From Toxoplasma gondii ME49 (taxonomy: Eukaryota > Apicomplexa > Conoidasida > Eucoccidiorida > Sarcocystidae), in NCBI RefSeq assembly GCF_000006565.2, contig NC_031479.1, forward strand, positions 1,426,001 to 1,490,000: a stretch of 64,000 bases of DNA, given 5' to 3'. A program made the position numbers and the translations under genes. Shown here in pieces: positions 46,332 through 59,800 of the stretch (position 1 is the stretch's first letter; each line of letters starts with the position of its first letter). The notes below the pieces were generated by a model, which ran no database searches, had not been told where the DNA came from, and saw only the letters and a program-made list of their open reading frames with translations.

Positions 46332-49300
46332 TTCGAATTGAGGCGCAGCAAACGCGGCCCCTCTGGCGTCTGTTTCGTCGCGTCTGGTTCCCGGCGTTCC
46401 CAGACTTTCCAGGTTGCTAACTTCTCGGTTGATTTCTGCTTTGTTCATAGCCGGAGGAGCGCCGAGAGCGCCCAGCGAGGGCGTCTGGAGAGTCTCCTGC
46501 GGAACTGAGAAAGAGGTTTGAGGAAGAGAACCCCCGAGAGCAAGATGAAGAAACTCTACAGACGGAGGCGCCGCCTCGAACGAGAGCCTGTCTGCTGCGG
46601 CCTTCTCCCCCACGAGAGCGTGGAACTGCCTGAGGTGCTGCAGCTGAGTCGCCCTGCATGCAGAGAAAAAGAAAATGGCGAGATGAAGAAGAGAACGCGG
46701 AGCAGAAGGAAGATGAAGAAACGCAGAGAGGCAGGAGGGGAGAAAAACCAGGCGACGAGGAAAAAGCCAGAGAAGCAAGAGCGAGGACACAAACTACATA
46801 GTGGAGGCTGGGGAACACAGTGAACTGCTGCGGAGGATGCGCAGACTCGAAAAAACAGCAGAGAGAGAGTGGACGAACCCTGCGTCAGAGAGAGAAGAGC
46901 GGAGAGAAGAAAACAAACTCGAAGGACCTCGAGAGACAGCAAAGGTCCTCCGGGGACAGAATGAGTCATCACGTGAGAGGCGAGGAACGTCCAGCCAGGA
47001 AATGACACTTTCAGAGATCAAAAGCAGAAGAAAAAGAGAGAAGAAATGGAGAAGCGAAAGCGCATGCAGACGTCGAGGAGCGACGCTCCAAAAGCGAGTT
47101 GAAAGTGGAAGTTGTTCAGAGAGGTTTCACAGGTCACAAACAAACAACGGGTCCTATCTCAATCGCAAACAAGCTTCCATCGACGACTAAAAGACCCCGC
47201 GAATCCCCACTAACAAGGTGCTCATGCACTGGACCAGTTGTACGAATTTGCCACTGAAAACGCACTCATCACTATCAATTTCCCCATCAGCCTTGTCGCA
47301 AATGTATCTACACTGTACTGCGCATATACATATGTATCCATACAAATATAAAAATGGATAAATATTATACTATATATGGATACACAGGATTCTATTGCAT
47401 TCATGTATATATTGAAACATTCTACTGCACATATATACATATATATGTATATATAGAGCGCGATGGAGACGGAGACTGCGCTCGGATTTCACAGATGCAT
47501 GCATCTCTCAGTGAACTGTCGCGCCCGAAAACTACCGACAGGGCTGCATGCAGAGCGGCCTCGGCCCTTGGAGAGCGCATGCAGAGGAAAAGTGCTTTCC
47601 CTGGAGAAAGGAGAATCTCGTTTTCTATCGCACAACTAGGCAGCCGCGAATTTCCCCGACACGAGGAGGCCGCACGCAGAGCGGCTGCAGCTTGGCTTGA
47701 GTTGTGCAGAAAGTAAAAAACTGCATGCAGCGCGAGTGGAACCCAAAAACGGAGAGAAGCAGAGAAGTAGGAGAAGACATTAAGGAGTAAAAAAAGAAGT
47801 CAATACGCGAAGAAGAACTGCGCAAAGAGAGAAATAAAGTACAGAGGTGAACACAAACATGAGGGGGAAGTGGACCAATAGAGAACTAAGTAGAGGACGC
47901 ATGAAGAAATAGAGAAGTCAACAGGGAGAGAAGTGAAGAAACAGAGCAGAAGAACGAGTGTGAGGGGGGAGAGAGAGAGTAAAGGATGTCGTAGGAAGCA
48001 CTGGTGGAGAAAGCAAGGAGAACCAGTTGCACTGTCGATGTATCTCTGGACGAGACAGCGTCACTGGGGACGTCAGTAACTCGAGAGAAGCACTTGAAGC
48101 AAGTGAAGAGGGGCCCGAGAAGGCAAGCGTCTGTGTTTCATTTTTTCAGCGTTGTCGTAGCGAAGCAGAAGACGCAGCGACGGGAGAAGCGCGCATTTCT
48201 CTCCATATCAGAGAAAGGAAAAGACGGAAAACACTTAGGCAGAACGTACACAATCTGTTCCCCCAGAGCTCGCCATTCGGACTGAGGGCGCTGATAGAAG
48301 AGGTAACGGTGTTCCTCCGGAGAGATGTCCAAGCCGACAAAGAGGCACTCGGCCTCCGCGACGCCGAAGCCTGCAAAACAGAGAGAAGAGCAGAAAGAGA
48401 GAAGTGAGGAAACGAAAGAGACAAATGACACGGAAAGACGAAACAAAGAAGAAACAGGACGAACGGGGGCTGGATATGACGAGGGGGAAACAGTGAGACA
48501 CTGAACGTGGCAAGGCCAGAAGAAAACGACGAAGAGAGAAGGAGAGACGATGGAGAGCGAAAGAATAGAGAGAAAGAAAGAGGAAGAAGAGGAGATAAAG
48601 AGAGACGGGAAGGAGCAAGGCAAGCTCGGGAGAAGCCACCCTGAAAGAATATCACTAGCGCTCAGAAGAAGAGACTGCGAGTCTGAAGAAGAAAGAAAAA
48701 ACATCAATCGCCGAAGACACGAGAAAGCGTCAACACGCTGAAAGCGTCAACGAAAGAGCATCGGGATGGAAAGCGATCCGCGAAACGCAGGAAAACAGAG
48801 TCCGAGAAGCGCGCGTTCGGCGTTGGGGACTCACTGGAGAAAGGCCAGATACCTCCCTTGGCTGCTGCCTCGAGGTTCTTCCACGCATCGATGAATTTTG
48901 TTCCTTCGGACTTTGCGCCCTGACCTCCCTCGAGAGCAGCGGCTGGCGCTGTGCCCCCAGCGGTTCCAAAGGGAGAAGAAGAAGAGCCGAAGAGAGAAGA
49001 AGAAGAGACGCCGAAGGGAGAGGAAGAGGAAGAAGAAGGAGCTCCAAATAGAGAAGAAGTAGAGGAGGAAGAAGAGACGCCGAAGGGAGAGGAAGAGGAA
49101 GAAGAAGGAGCTCCAAATAGAGAAGAAGTAGAGGAGGAAGAAGAGACACCGAAGGGAGAGGAAGAGGAAGGAGAAGGAGCACCAAATAGAGAAGAAGTAG
49201 AGGAAGAAGAAGAGACACCGAAGGGAGAGGAAGAGGAAGTCCCGAAGAGAGTAGAAGAGCCGAAGGGAGAAGACGAAGAAGAGGAAGAAGCAGAGCCGAA

Positions 49301-49654
49301 GAGGGTGGACGCTCCGAAAGAAGAAGAAGCAGAGCTGAAGAGAGAAGAAGACGAAGCTCCGAAAGGGGAAGTGCTTGCGGTAAGAGAGGCGCCCAGAACG
49401 GAAGACGACTGTCCAGAGAACGCGTTCGGCTGCGTGGTGGAGAGCGTATTTGACGAACCTGCGCCAGAGCCGAAGGCCGCTTGACCTGGAGAAAAAGGAT
49501 TCATCCCTCCCAGACCTACAGGATTGCCTCCCGGAGCAGTGCCCCCGGGGAAAGACGACGAAGCGGCGAGAGATGCGAAGGAAACTGCTCCGCCTGTTCC
49601 TGCCCCCCCTCCCCACGAAGAGGAGATGAACGAAGAACTCGGCCAAGCCGCCAT
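46332..49654 (-). CDS. FG-repeat nucleoporin (3' end and some exons uncertain)
   Basis: Exon 1 (49654-48835) encodes about 273 residues dominated by Ser linkers and FG motifs: SPFG, SLFG, TLFG, AFG, plus NPFSPG and a Gly-rich start (SSWGGGAGTGG). This is a typical nuclear-pore FG domain that would bind transport receptors. It ends with a folded-looking segment, FIDAWKNLEAAAKGGIWPFS. Exon 2 (48370-48250) continues with FGVAEAECLFVGLDISPEEH. Exon 3 (46653-46332) adds a helical segment, ATQLQHLRQFHALVGEKAAA, and a PxL-rich stretch. These joins agree in phase (421 codons), but the 1.6-kb gap between exons 2 and 3 could hide another exon, and a GTACGC donor at 46331 implies more exons to the left. 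An FG domain followed by helices resembles Nup54/Nup58-type proteins; I do not claim which. Start: ATG at 49654. Confidence 0.72.
49011..49217 (-). repeat. 69-bp coding tandem repeat in the FG domain
   Basis: Three 69-bp units (phase markers at 49011, 49080, 49149 and 49218) encode a 23-residue block beginning PFGVSSSSSTSSLFGAP and ending in Ser. Each adds one PFG and one LFG. The units are almost identical at the DNA level, so the array is young. Confidence 0.92.
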
Positions 49655-52600
49655 CTGCAGTCTTTGCAACGACTCCGCTCGGATACTTCGCCTCCTCTCT
49701 TCCTGTACCTACACACCGCAGAGGCGCCTAGAGAGCCACCGTCACACCTCGCACTCCATCTTCTTCGTCTTTACGCGATTCCTCCAAATGCGCGAGTCGA
49801 GGAAACGCATACGTCCAGCATCATCGTCCAAGTTCGGTTCTCAACTGCAATGGCCCTTGTCCTCCATAAACCACACCGCATTTTGTGCAACGCCTCCGAA
49901 AGCGATCGTCTGCTCGACGTCTACTGGCGAGTCCGAGTGCATGCGCCTCTCCTCTCCTTCTTCGCGAGCACAGCCCTCGGCCTCCCTTCGCCTTCTGGCA
50001 CAGTTGAGGACTGCGCCGAAGAAATCAGAAAGAAATCCGCAGCACCTGGACTGTTTTCAGAGAGATCAGCGACCTCCGTCGCGAAAGCTGACAGGCCGGC
50101 CAGAAGGGGGATGGGAGGCGGATACAGAAGCTCCCGGAGAGCAGACTCAGGCGCTGCTCTGGAGTCCCAGAAAGTCAGCAGAAAAAAGAAGATGTCTCTC
50201 TCTCGTTTTTTCAGGTAAAACTGGCCGCAAGAAATCCCTGAGAGTGCTGTCGGTCCTCTGCCCCCCCTAGTCCAGTCTGCACGCATGCGCTCAGGTGTAC
50301 GTACGCCTGCCCGCCCGCGGCGTCGTCCGTCGTGAGGCATGCCGCAGAAATCGCGTCGACTGATCATTTTTGGATCTTGGTTATAAGAAGAGGTTTTCCT
50401 GGAGGAGGAGAAGCAGAGTTGAAGCAAGTGTAAAAGGAAGCTTTTTCGTCACGGGAGGGCCGCCGTTCTTTGGGACCTCTCCTTCCCCCGTGAGGTCTCG
50501 GAATGTATTTTTCTTCTCGTCTAGGAAAAGCACAACAGGCTGGCAGGGTCGCTGCCGCTGCTCCTCTCTCTGTTCTGTACCTTTGAAGTTTATGGCGCTT
50601 GGCACTCGCCGATTCACCTCCCTGTCACACAGCGCTTCTCACCAGTGCAGGGTCATTCGCACTTGCCAGGATACTTTTAAAACTTCGACTCTGAGTTTTT
50701 TCGGTGTTTATCATTGCTGAAGGAAGTTGTTCTACAGTCTTACGTAAGGATGAAGTTCGTACGCACAGCTAAAGGAATTACAGAAGTCGTTCAATCACTA
50801 TGTAAAAATTTCAGAGTGTCGTTTCAGGAACCTGCGCCTTCTTGGCAGAGCTTCGGGAGGAGAGGGAGAGAGGTTTCGGTGTATTTACACCGGAGATGGT
50901 AGGACGATGTTTTGCATAACTTAGTCACAAAAAGTTTTTAAAACACGAAATAAACCCTATTTGAAGGAGATGTTCAGGTTTTGTCGACAGACCCTATAGA
51001 GGATCTTGAACATGTTCTTCCTTTCAGATTTTACCGATCTTGGTTTACCGCATCCAAGACCGCTTTCAGTTCGTTGCATCTGTCAACTAGATCAAGAAGG
51101 GCAGCACTGCGACTGCGCGATGCTGCCGTGTCTCTCCTGGCAAACAGACGCCTAAGGAACTGTCGATACTCCTTGTGTTCTGCTTCGAAGAACATAAGAA
51201 TGCATTCAGAGAATCGAGTCGGCGACGCGTGCATGTCGCGGGATATCGAAGTCGAAGGCTTTTTCCAAACGCAGCCTAGCAGTCGGGGGCAGTGTACAGC
51301 CTCAAGACGTTTTCTGTCGCGGTCTCTGCGCAGGGGGGTTGACAGACGCCACCGCTCTTCAGTTGCTTAGTCGAATGGCTTTCTAGAGCAGCTGTTATCC
51401 AACGGCGTCTTGCAAGTGTGGATGTGTTTCAAAACTCCTTAAGACCTGGAGCGCGATTTCTCCATGTCCAGAACAGCGGTAAAGCGAGCGTGAAGACCAA
51501 AGAGAGGCGACGCTGAGGTGGAATGTCACCGGGGCTCCGCCGTTTCAAAGCTTCCTCTCCGCTCATTCCTTTCTTTGTGTAATCTGGAGTTCTTTCCAGT
51601 GCGAAGTTCTCCAACTCTCCCAGTTTCTCCCTTTCTGTGTCTTTGTTTCATCCCTTTCTGTATCCCTGTTCTCGCACCTTCCCTCCTGAGCGTTCTTTTC
51701 CTCCCTTTGCATCTTCACTCGCGCATCGCGTTTCTCTTCTACGTAGCCTTTCTTTTCTGAGTCGCCTTTTCTCTCTTGGAAACAGCCTCAACACGAGAGG
51801 CGGTGGAAAAAGTGAACGCAGCCAATCTCCCATGTAAGAAGTGTAAGGTGTCTGTTGTAGTGGAAGAGCACTCTCTGGAAGAGCGAAGGATTTCCTCTGG
51901 GGAGAAGTCTCGAGTGCTCCACTTTTCTTGCGGTTTGTCTCTCTGCACCTTCCTCGCTTTCCAGAAGGCAAAATGTCTGGATCAAAGTTCGGTTGCTTGT
52001 GCAGAGCAACGTTACGAAGATCACTACGGTCGAAAGGGAGCGACTTGGACGCCGCGTGTTCGAAGGAGGAAGATCTTCTCTGTTTGCGAAGGCGGCTCCA
52101 TGGAACAGAGCAAGCGGGTGGAAATGTCGAACACTATCCTTTTGTCCGAGAAATCGGCCTCCAGGATCCCTGGACTTCCAGGCTTTCCTCTCGGGGACTG
52201 AGCGCACTCGACTTGAAATTCTGGCTGGCAGTGTGTCACAACAGACATCCGAACGACAGCTCGGCTCACCCAGCGAGAAACGGGCAGGAGAGACAGCGAA
52301 GAAAAAGCCAACTTTCCGCAGTGTGTCAGGGCGGAAGGATTCAACGGTTGCTACAGACAAAAATACGCATGCTAAAGGCGTCAAGGCTTTCTGGCTTGAA
52401 CTCTCCCCGTCGCACGCGGCTGCTGAGGCGCCGCTGCCGCAAAAATTGAGGCGCGGGAAACGCAGCAAGCAAGCGAGGCTTGACTCACTGGCTCATGCCG
52501 CCGCACAGAAAAAGTTTTTTGACGGTGCAAAGCAGGGCCGGTTTCTTCTTTTTCCCTATGTTTCATGAAGAAGCGCAATTCTCTGCGTCTTCGCGAAATC

Positions 52601-53802
52601 GTGTGTGTGCGGGTGTCCTGTCGTGTGTGCATTATACGCAGCGTCGACCGCGCAGGCGGACCAGCCACAGCGGACGCCGTCGTCCGGAACTCTGCTTGAA
52701 CTTTTTTTCCTTTGAATGGCAACTCTCCAGCCTGTCAATTGAAGGCGGTTTGGCACGCATAAAGAACGCAACTCTTGACTGGGTTTGCCCAGAAGAAGCC
52801 TGCTGCCAATGCCGTGCATCGACACCTCAATCCCTCGGATCGCTCGACGTCTGTCGTGCGTTCGCGCGCAGTCACTTCCCGCGGTACCGCCGCGTTTTCT
52901 CTGTTCCTTCCTTCTCACTTCTGTCGTCCTCTCACCCCCTTTGGCGAGTACATTTCTTCCGTTTCGCAAGGATCTTTCTTGAAAAACTGCGCGGAACACT
53001 TGCCGCGGACGCCCAGCAGTCGCGCGGATGTATCTGCAAGCCGCCAACTCCACGCAGCGCTGAAAGCAGCTTCTGTCCCAATAGCTTGCCGCCTGCCTTG
53101 CCCGAAAGTTCGTCGGGGAAATTCGTCTACTCGACACTCACTGGCGTCCGGTACCGGTCGGCTCGCCAGATTCGCGCGGTCCGCCCCGTTTGTCTCGCGC
53201 AGCAGCAGCCGTCCGCAGTTGAGTGTCAACAACGGCCTTGGAGGCCAAAACCACGGCGAGGAGAGAAAGGCCACTTTAAAAAGGAGGTCGTCAGGACACA
53301 AGAAACGGGCAAACCAGGACACTTGCGTGCGTGCGCAAGTCGACGGGGAACGAGGCAAGCTTACCTCAGGTGTATGTACACCTGAAGGCGATATCTCCGG
53401 TGAATGTCCACATGCCGTCGCAGTGGTGCCTCTCGCCGCAGAGTCAACTCGCCACGAGGGTGTAAGTTCTTTGAATGCTCTGTTGACAGTTCTCCGCCGG
53501 CAGGCGAATCAGTTGGGCCGCGAAAGAAGGACCGGAGATGGTTCACTCCGGCATCCCACCGAGTCAGGAACTTCTCTCACGGCTTTCATCTTCTCTCGTC
53601 TCGCAGGAGGGCTGCATCGCCTCTCTCTGCTTCTTTTCTCTCCCAAGACAGCCACCCTGCTTTGGATATGCTCCTGTCTCCCGCCTTTCAGCGTACAACT
53701 TCCCCTCTTTGCGCCGACCTCCTTCAGGCTGTCTGGACACCCGACACCAGGCTTCGTTAGGCGAGGCGACAGAGCAGCGGCGTTGAAGAGATCTCTTCGG
53801 CA
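49655..53802. other. Divergent spacer, no gene recognised
   Basis: This lies between the nucleoporin start and the CBM20 gene start. A plus-strand open frame (52775-53818, about 347 codons) has no hydrophobic, helical or domain pattern, and I do not call it. Two copies of a palindromic motif related to GGTGTAYGTACACC occur at 50294 and 53369. Confidence 0.45.
53369..53382. promoter_or_regulatory. 14-bp palindrome GGTGTATGTACACC (putative element)
   Basis: Near-perfect inverted repeat extended to CAGGTGTATGTACACCTG (53367-53384), 421 bp upstream of the predicted CBM20 start. Related copies recur in this window. Function is inferred only from symmetry and recurrence. Confidence 0.4.
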
Positions 53803-56800
53803 ATGCCTCGAAGCTTGACGTGCATGTACACTCGGTTCAGCTGCGGTTGAAAGCCGAAATTTTTTGTTGTCGTCTCCTCTGACGCCGGAGACCTCGACGA
53901 GGTATCGTCTCTTTCGCGGGGTCTGGCTCTTGCAGAGAGCCTTGGCTGAACTTTTTCCGTAGCACAAACGCTGCACTTCTGTGCAAAATGACGATACAAC
54001 GCGACGACCGGCTTTTCTGCTCCGTCAGATTCAACTGCCACTGCAGTCAAACCCAGTTCGGTAGGCTGCTTTGTCGTCCCTGTCAGCAGGCGACGTAGAG
54101 TTTGTCGATGCGAAGACAGTTCGTTCGCTGTGTCTCGATTCCGCGCTGTCTCGTGGCTGGACGTGCTCGCCGTCTTCAACTGTTAGAAAACTGTGTCTCT
54201 CCGCAGATTCTCGTCCTGCTTCTTCCTCTCCCCTCTGGTTCACTCCCCTTGTCTTCCGTCGTTCTTGCTCTCCTCCTATGCTTTCTTCCTCGACTCCATT
54301 TCCTCTTCCCCTGTGTTCTCCGTTCTCCTTCTCTATCTGTTCTTCTCCCTCAACCTCTTCTTTCTCTTCAGCGTCTTCTCTTCTCCCCGTTTCCTTCCTT
54401 CCGTCCTCTGCTTTCTTCCTTCCGTCCTCTGCGTTCTTCCTTCCGTCCTCTGCGTTCTTCCTTCCGTCCTCTGCTTTGTCTTCTCACGCATTGGCTGTTG
54501 GGGTGGCTCTTCTCAGGGGACCAGGTGTGCCTGCTCGGGAGCACGGCGTCGCTGGGGAACTGGTCGTTCTCTCATCGCCTCACACTGACGACTTCTCCGG
54601 AGTTGTTTCCTCTCTGGCGGACCGAACGGCCGATCCTGCTGCCTGCGAATTCGGAGGTGCGTTACAAGTTCCTGATTTGCCGCGAGGACGCGCCCCTCTG
54701 TCTCGCGTGTCGCTACGGCGCGGCCGCCTCCCGCAGTCTCAGGGCGCCGGACCCCACAGACCGTGCTGCCGGGTCCTTAGCTCCGCTGCGGCCGACGCGT
54801 CGACTTTTCGGTCACGCCGAAGGATCATTTAGAGAGGTCGAGGACGGAAGCAGCGCGCTCGAGGAGCTCGCACACGAAGTGAGCAGTGCGAGACAGGAGA
54901 CACGCGCGCCCGCGACGGCGCGGAAAGGAGACACCTGTCTCCAAAAGGGCGCCTTCGGCCTCCTCCTCACCGCCGAAGACCTCGCGAAGAGTCAAATGTG
55001 CTGCGGCGCTGTGATGAAAGGCGAGTGGGAAGCCGCAAAAAAATGGGAGAACATCAAAGGCGTCCAGGGCGACCGTGTCCTCCACGTCGCCAACGACGCC
55101 GTCGAAGTCTTCGACACTTTCGGTATGTGGAAAAGCCAGAAACCACCTGCAACGGCCGAGAAAAGGGACAGCGACTTGGAGGTGTAGGTACACCAGGGAG
55201 AAAGAGAAGGGGGGAGCGGTGAAAGGGCGAGCAAGCGGTGGGGGAGAGCTGAAGATGGCGGCTCTTGAATTTCAGATGGTTTTCGGTTTTAGTTGAAAGA
55301 AGCCGTCGTACTCCCGAAAAACGGCCCGTTTCGTGTATTCAGCAGGCACGGTAAACGAACTCCAGGTGGAGACTCCCCAGCGGAGCGGGCGAAGTCTGCA
55401 AATGTTAAACATGTGAAATCATACGCGCGGGTGAAGGACTGCTGCAAAAGTAGAAAACGCTTTCAATCTGTTGAGAGCGGGAAGTGCAAAAAGGGATGAA
55501 CATGTACATGCAGAACAGTGGATTCATCATGTCTGCATTAGAAACTGTCCTGAAAATCGTACAAAAGCGTGTGTAGGAAGTCAAGAGAGTAGAGAACCTG
55601 TCTTCCGGTGGACATATGGTAAACATCTTGTATCTTTGCAGATATGTGTGGTAGACACCAACGTGCTTGGCTCGCCACAACGCACGTTTTTCTCCTGTGT
55701 AGCCACAAATCTACTTACATGTTTTGAGAGAAGGGAAACACAGGGCGTCTCCGCATGTATCCGCTTAAAGGATTGCGCGGTGCTCCGACCTCGGCAACCT
55801 TCTTACCTTGTTTAATCTTCCTCCCCTCCCTCCCCCACATGTCTCTGGTGTCTGTACAGGCGCCGAGCCCGCGGTGCCTTCCGCGCGCCAGGCACAGGCC
55901 CCGCTGCAAGTCACTCCAACTGAATCTGCGCAGCTTCTCTCGGGGCCTTTCATTGTAGGCTCTCGAGAGGGCGAATGGCACTTCTCCTCCGGCAACGTTC
56001 TCTTTGCATGCGACAGTGCAGAAGCCGCTGAGAGAAGAAGTCTGCAGAGGCGCCAAGCGTCTCTCACGCATGACATCGGGGATCTCTACGGGCCTTCTGC
56101 TGCGAGACCAAGAGGCACCGTCTGTCTCTCCCACCGAGACTACTCTTCCCTCCGTCAGAAAGACTGTGTTCTTCTCTCTCATCGAGACTCCTCCTCGTTT
56201 CTTCCCCAGAAGGAATGTTCTCTTCTCTACCGGAAGGCAAACGTTTTTCGCAAGCAAACAGACGGTTGCTTTCCGCATCTAGAGACTTCTTTCCGCCCTC
56301 TGGCTTCCCCGGCGCCGGCCCAGCGCACGAGTCTTCGGCCTCACCAGGTGCCGCCCCTCCAGCTCGCGGGTCTTTCGTCTCCTCGGTCCCCATCTTCTCA
56401 CGAGCCTCCCTACTGCAGCCCGTGTTCGTTCTCGTCGTCTTCTTCAAGATCCTCGTGTTCTTCTTTGGCTCTCCAGGGGGATCCGTCCACTCCGGCTCTC
56501 GCCCCTGTCTCAATCAGTCGCAGGCGCAACAGTGTGTCTAGCTGGAACGGTGGGCCTCCTGTTTCTGCGCGGTCGCCTGCTCTGCATCCCTGGATTTCCT
56601 GTGGAGTGTCTCCCAGGAAGGTTCCCCTCTCGCCTCTCGCTTCAGACTCCTTTCGCTCCGCCCTCGACTCCATGGCCGCCTACTACCCCGCCCACGGGCT
56701 CGGCGACCTCGCTCCGACCGCGTTGGGCTCCAGTCCCCGCCGCGGCGCGCCCGCGGAGACAGCCAGCGGGGCGCATGTGACCGCCGGCCCCGCCATGTGC

Positions 56801-59800
56801 GCCGAGGCTGCGCAGACGGAGGCGCCTTGTCGTCTTGGACTCAGTGGGGCACAGAGAGGTCGGGGAAAGGCGATAGAATGGAGAGAGACCGAGAGAGACG
56901 GAGAGAGAGGAGACAGGAGACTCAGAGGAGAATCCGCGCATGCAGGGGCGACATCGGCGAGGGCCTTCGGCGGGGGGCGGCTTGAATCTGAAAGGTCGTG
57001 GCAAGGCAACCGGAGGAACAGCGTTGCATGCGCGTTTCATCTGCAGAAAGGAGAAGGCGTAGGGCCTCGCGTAGGGGCAAGCCTTGCGAGAGAAAGAGAA
57101 GCAGAGGTCCGAGGAGAAGATCTTGAATGCGAAGATACAGAGGTGAGAGGATGGAGAAAATGAGCGGGCGAAGAAGCAAGACATCGAGGAGGGACGTTGA
57201 ATTACTTGAAGGAACACAAACATGTCGAGGTGCTTTAAGACGATGGAGGAAACCAAGTATGTACGAAAAACAAATGTCGAGGCAGACCATCAATTGAAGG
57301 AAACACAGACACTACAGAGGAGACAACAAGCGAACACGCATTTTAGGTACACCACAGTCCGTCAGGAACTCGAAAGTTTTTCATGCGCTTCCTCCCCTTC
57401 ATGCTGCGTATAAGCGAAACCACACACCAGATCCTACATCTTCACACAGTTGCCTCTAGACAAAGATTTAAATTCGACAGGTCTCTCATGGTCACCACCA
57501 GAGACGTTTCTGCATGTACATGTGTGTACGTCCGAGGAATTTTTGTTTCTTCTTTTCGCGCATGCGTTTCTCCTCACACAAACATCGGAAAAGGCGCGTC
57601 TTGTGACCGGTAATTGCTTGTCGCAGTAGACACACAGAAATGCTTTGGTGACAGGTCTTGCTGCATTTTCCTCTTAGAGATTTTTTTTCGAATATGCGAA
57701 TCACTGCGGTTCCTCAGCGACACTCTGTCGAAAAGGTTGGAGTCTCGTCGGAGGACTCCGCGGAGTTTCTTCTTCGGCTGCTGGGCGAGAGGAATTTGCC
57801 GCTTCCTACAGTTCTCTCTCTGGCGCTCGCCTCTCTGTCTGCCCCCGCGGTCGCTGCAGGACGTCCTCCTCCCCCGCCTTCTTCCTTCCTGGAAAACGCA
57901 GAAACCTCTGAAGCCTCTGCGCGAGCCTGCGCATCTCGAGGCTCTTGTTTTCCTTGCAAAGGAACGCCAGAGACACTCCAGGCGGTGAGGGTCACCGAAG
58001 CGACAGCGGAGAAGAACGCGACGGTTGTCGGTAGAGGAAGGAAGCACAAAGCAGGGTGGTGAAGAGAAAGAGAAAGTCGAAGCGAAGACCGAAGGGAAGA
58101 AGAGACAGAAAAACAGTAGGGAAAGGCCGAAAGAAAAACGAGGTGCAGAGAAAGCAGGCGGGGCAAAAGCAGATCGGAAGGAGTGAGGACCAGACAGGCA
58201 ATGCGGAAAAGATGCGGATTCTTCTCGAGTTGTAACGGTGCAACTTCTCGACACCGGGGTAGGAACATCACTGTCGTGCCCCCAAGCATGTGTAGAGAAG
58301 ATTGGAGTCAGTGTGTACCTTCATTTCTCACCTTCTCTTTTCTCTGGGTGGTCCTTTCAATCTGTCCTTCTGACCGCTCCTGCTCTTGCCTTTTCTCTGC
58401 TCTCGCATGCAGGCCGGTCGTTCGGCGTCTCAGCGTCTCGGCCCGCGGGCCTGTGCGTGGAACGAGAGCAGAGCATTGAGGGGGTCGTCAGCAGAAGCAG
58501 AAATCTCAACCGACGAACAGAGCGCGAGAGGAGACAAGAGTGCGCGCGGAAGCGGAGACCAGCGAGGAGTCGCGTCGCTGCCTAGAAAGACAGACTTGCC
58601 CCGCGACGACGGGATACTTCTCACCGAAGCTGCACTCGCGCGCCTGGAAGAACGAATCGTCCAGACTGTGCAAGCAGCTGTATGTACACCGCGAGTGACC
58701 TCAGTCAGGGAGGCGGGAGAAGCGCCCTTGCAGGGAAGCGGGAACTGCGAGGCGCACGAAGGAGAGTGGAAGGAGAGGCAGGCGACACACGCCTTCCGAC
58801 GCGAAGAGAGAGAAGCTTTCCCAACTTCTTCGGCCTCTCTCTCGAGTGTACAGGGAGCTCTGGAAGGACGACGAGACGCGCAGGAAGACACAGGTGGGCG
58901 AGGGGAATTTCGGCGGGAAGTCGTGACAGAGAAAAGAGAAAGGACGGCGGGGAAGGAGGCGCAAAGAAACATGTCGATTGCTAAGGGATGCCTGCAGGAA
59001 GAGAAGCACGGCGAGGAGCGGAACGCTCGAATCTGAGGTCACCGAACAGGTGGACCCATCTGTTCTTTCTGAAAGTCTATTTGGAAAACTTAGTAAAAGA
59101 AAGAACACTATGAAACAATCAATATCCGTCTTTCTTCAGCGATGCTTTCAGACGACCAAGGTTCTGCCAGTTAAACTAACCTGTCAATTGCTGGAAAAAG
59201 AGAAAACGCTTGCAGATGGAGATGAGAGAGTGTTTGAGCATCCGCTGTGCGGAACAAATCAAGGAAGCGAACAAAGGACTAGACAGCTGGAGAAAAGGGG
59301 GGAGACACTGCGAGAGGAAAGGAAGGCCGCTCCGAGAAATATTGTCCATGCGTGGTCCGCATTTAGCGTGTCTCCGCGGCCTAGCTTCCTTCTCCCTTCA
59401 TTCTTGCTTCTCTTTCTCGATTTAGTCTCCCATAGAAATGTGTTCCTTTCCCGCAGAGAAACCGAGGAAACGCCTTGAGGAATCAGTCTTCTTTTCTTTC
59501 TGTCTCTCTGCTGTCACCCCTCTGTCTCCATCTCTCCTTCTCTTCCGTCCGTTCCCTTTGTTGCTCTCCTTCTTTTCCACCATATCTCTCCTCTCAGCGT
59601 TTCTCGTCCTTTCTTGGCTTCCTCTCTTTTACACCCCTTCGTTTCTCTCTGTCTGTGTCTTTCTTTCTGTTCGCGTCTTCCCTCGTATCCCCTTGATGGT
59701 TCGACTCTCGCTATGGCGTCGCGTCTTTTCTGTTCAGACTGCTTCTTGGAAGAGGTCGAAGCGGAAAAGAGGCGCCAAATGGGAACAACAGCATCGCCCG

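Noticed and set aside
48951..49484. Long Glu/Pro-rich plus-strand open frame opposite the FG nucleoporin
   Set aside because: It is the antisense of Ser/FG codons (TCT to AGA/GAA) and has no other coding support.
52775..53818. 347-codon plus-strand open frame
   Set aside because: Composition is Ser/Arg/Pro-biased without domain, helix or signal pattern. It overlaps the predicted short first exon of the CBM20 gene in another frame.
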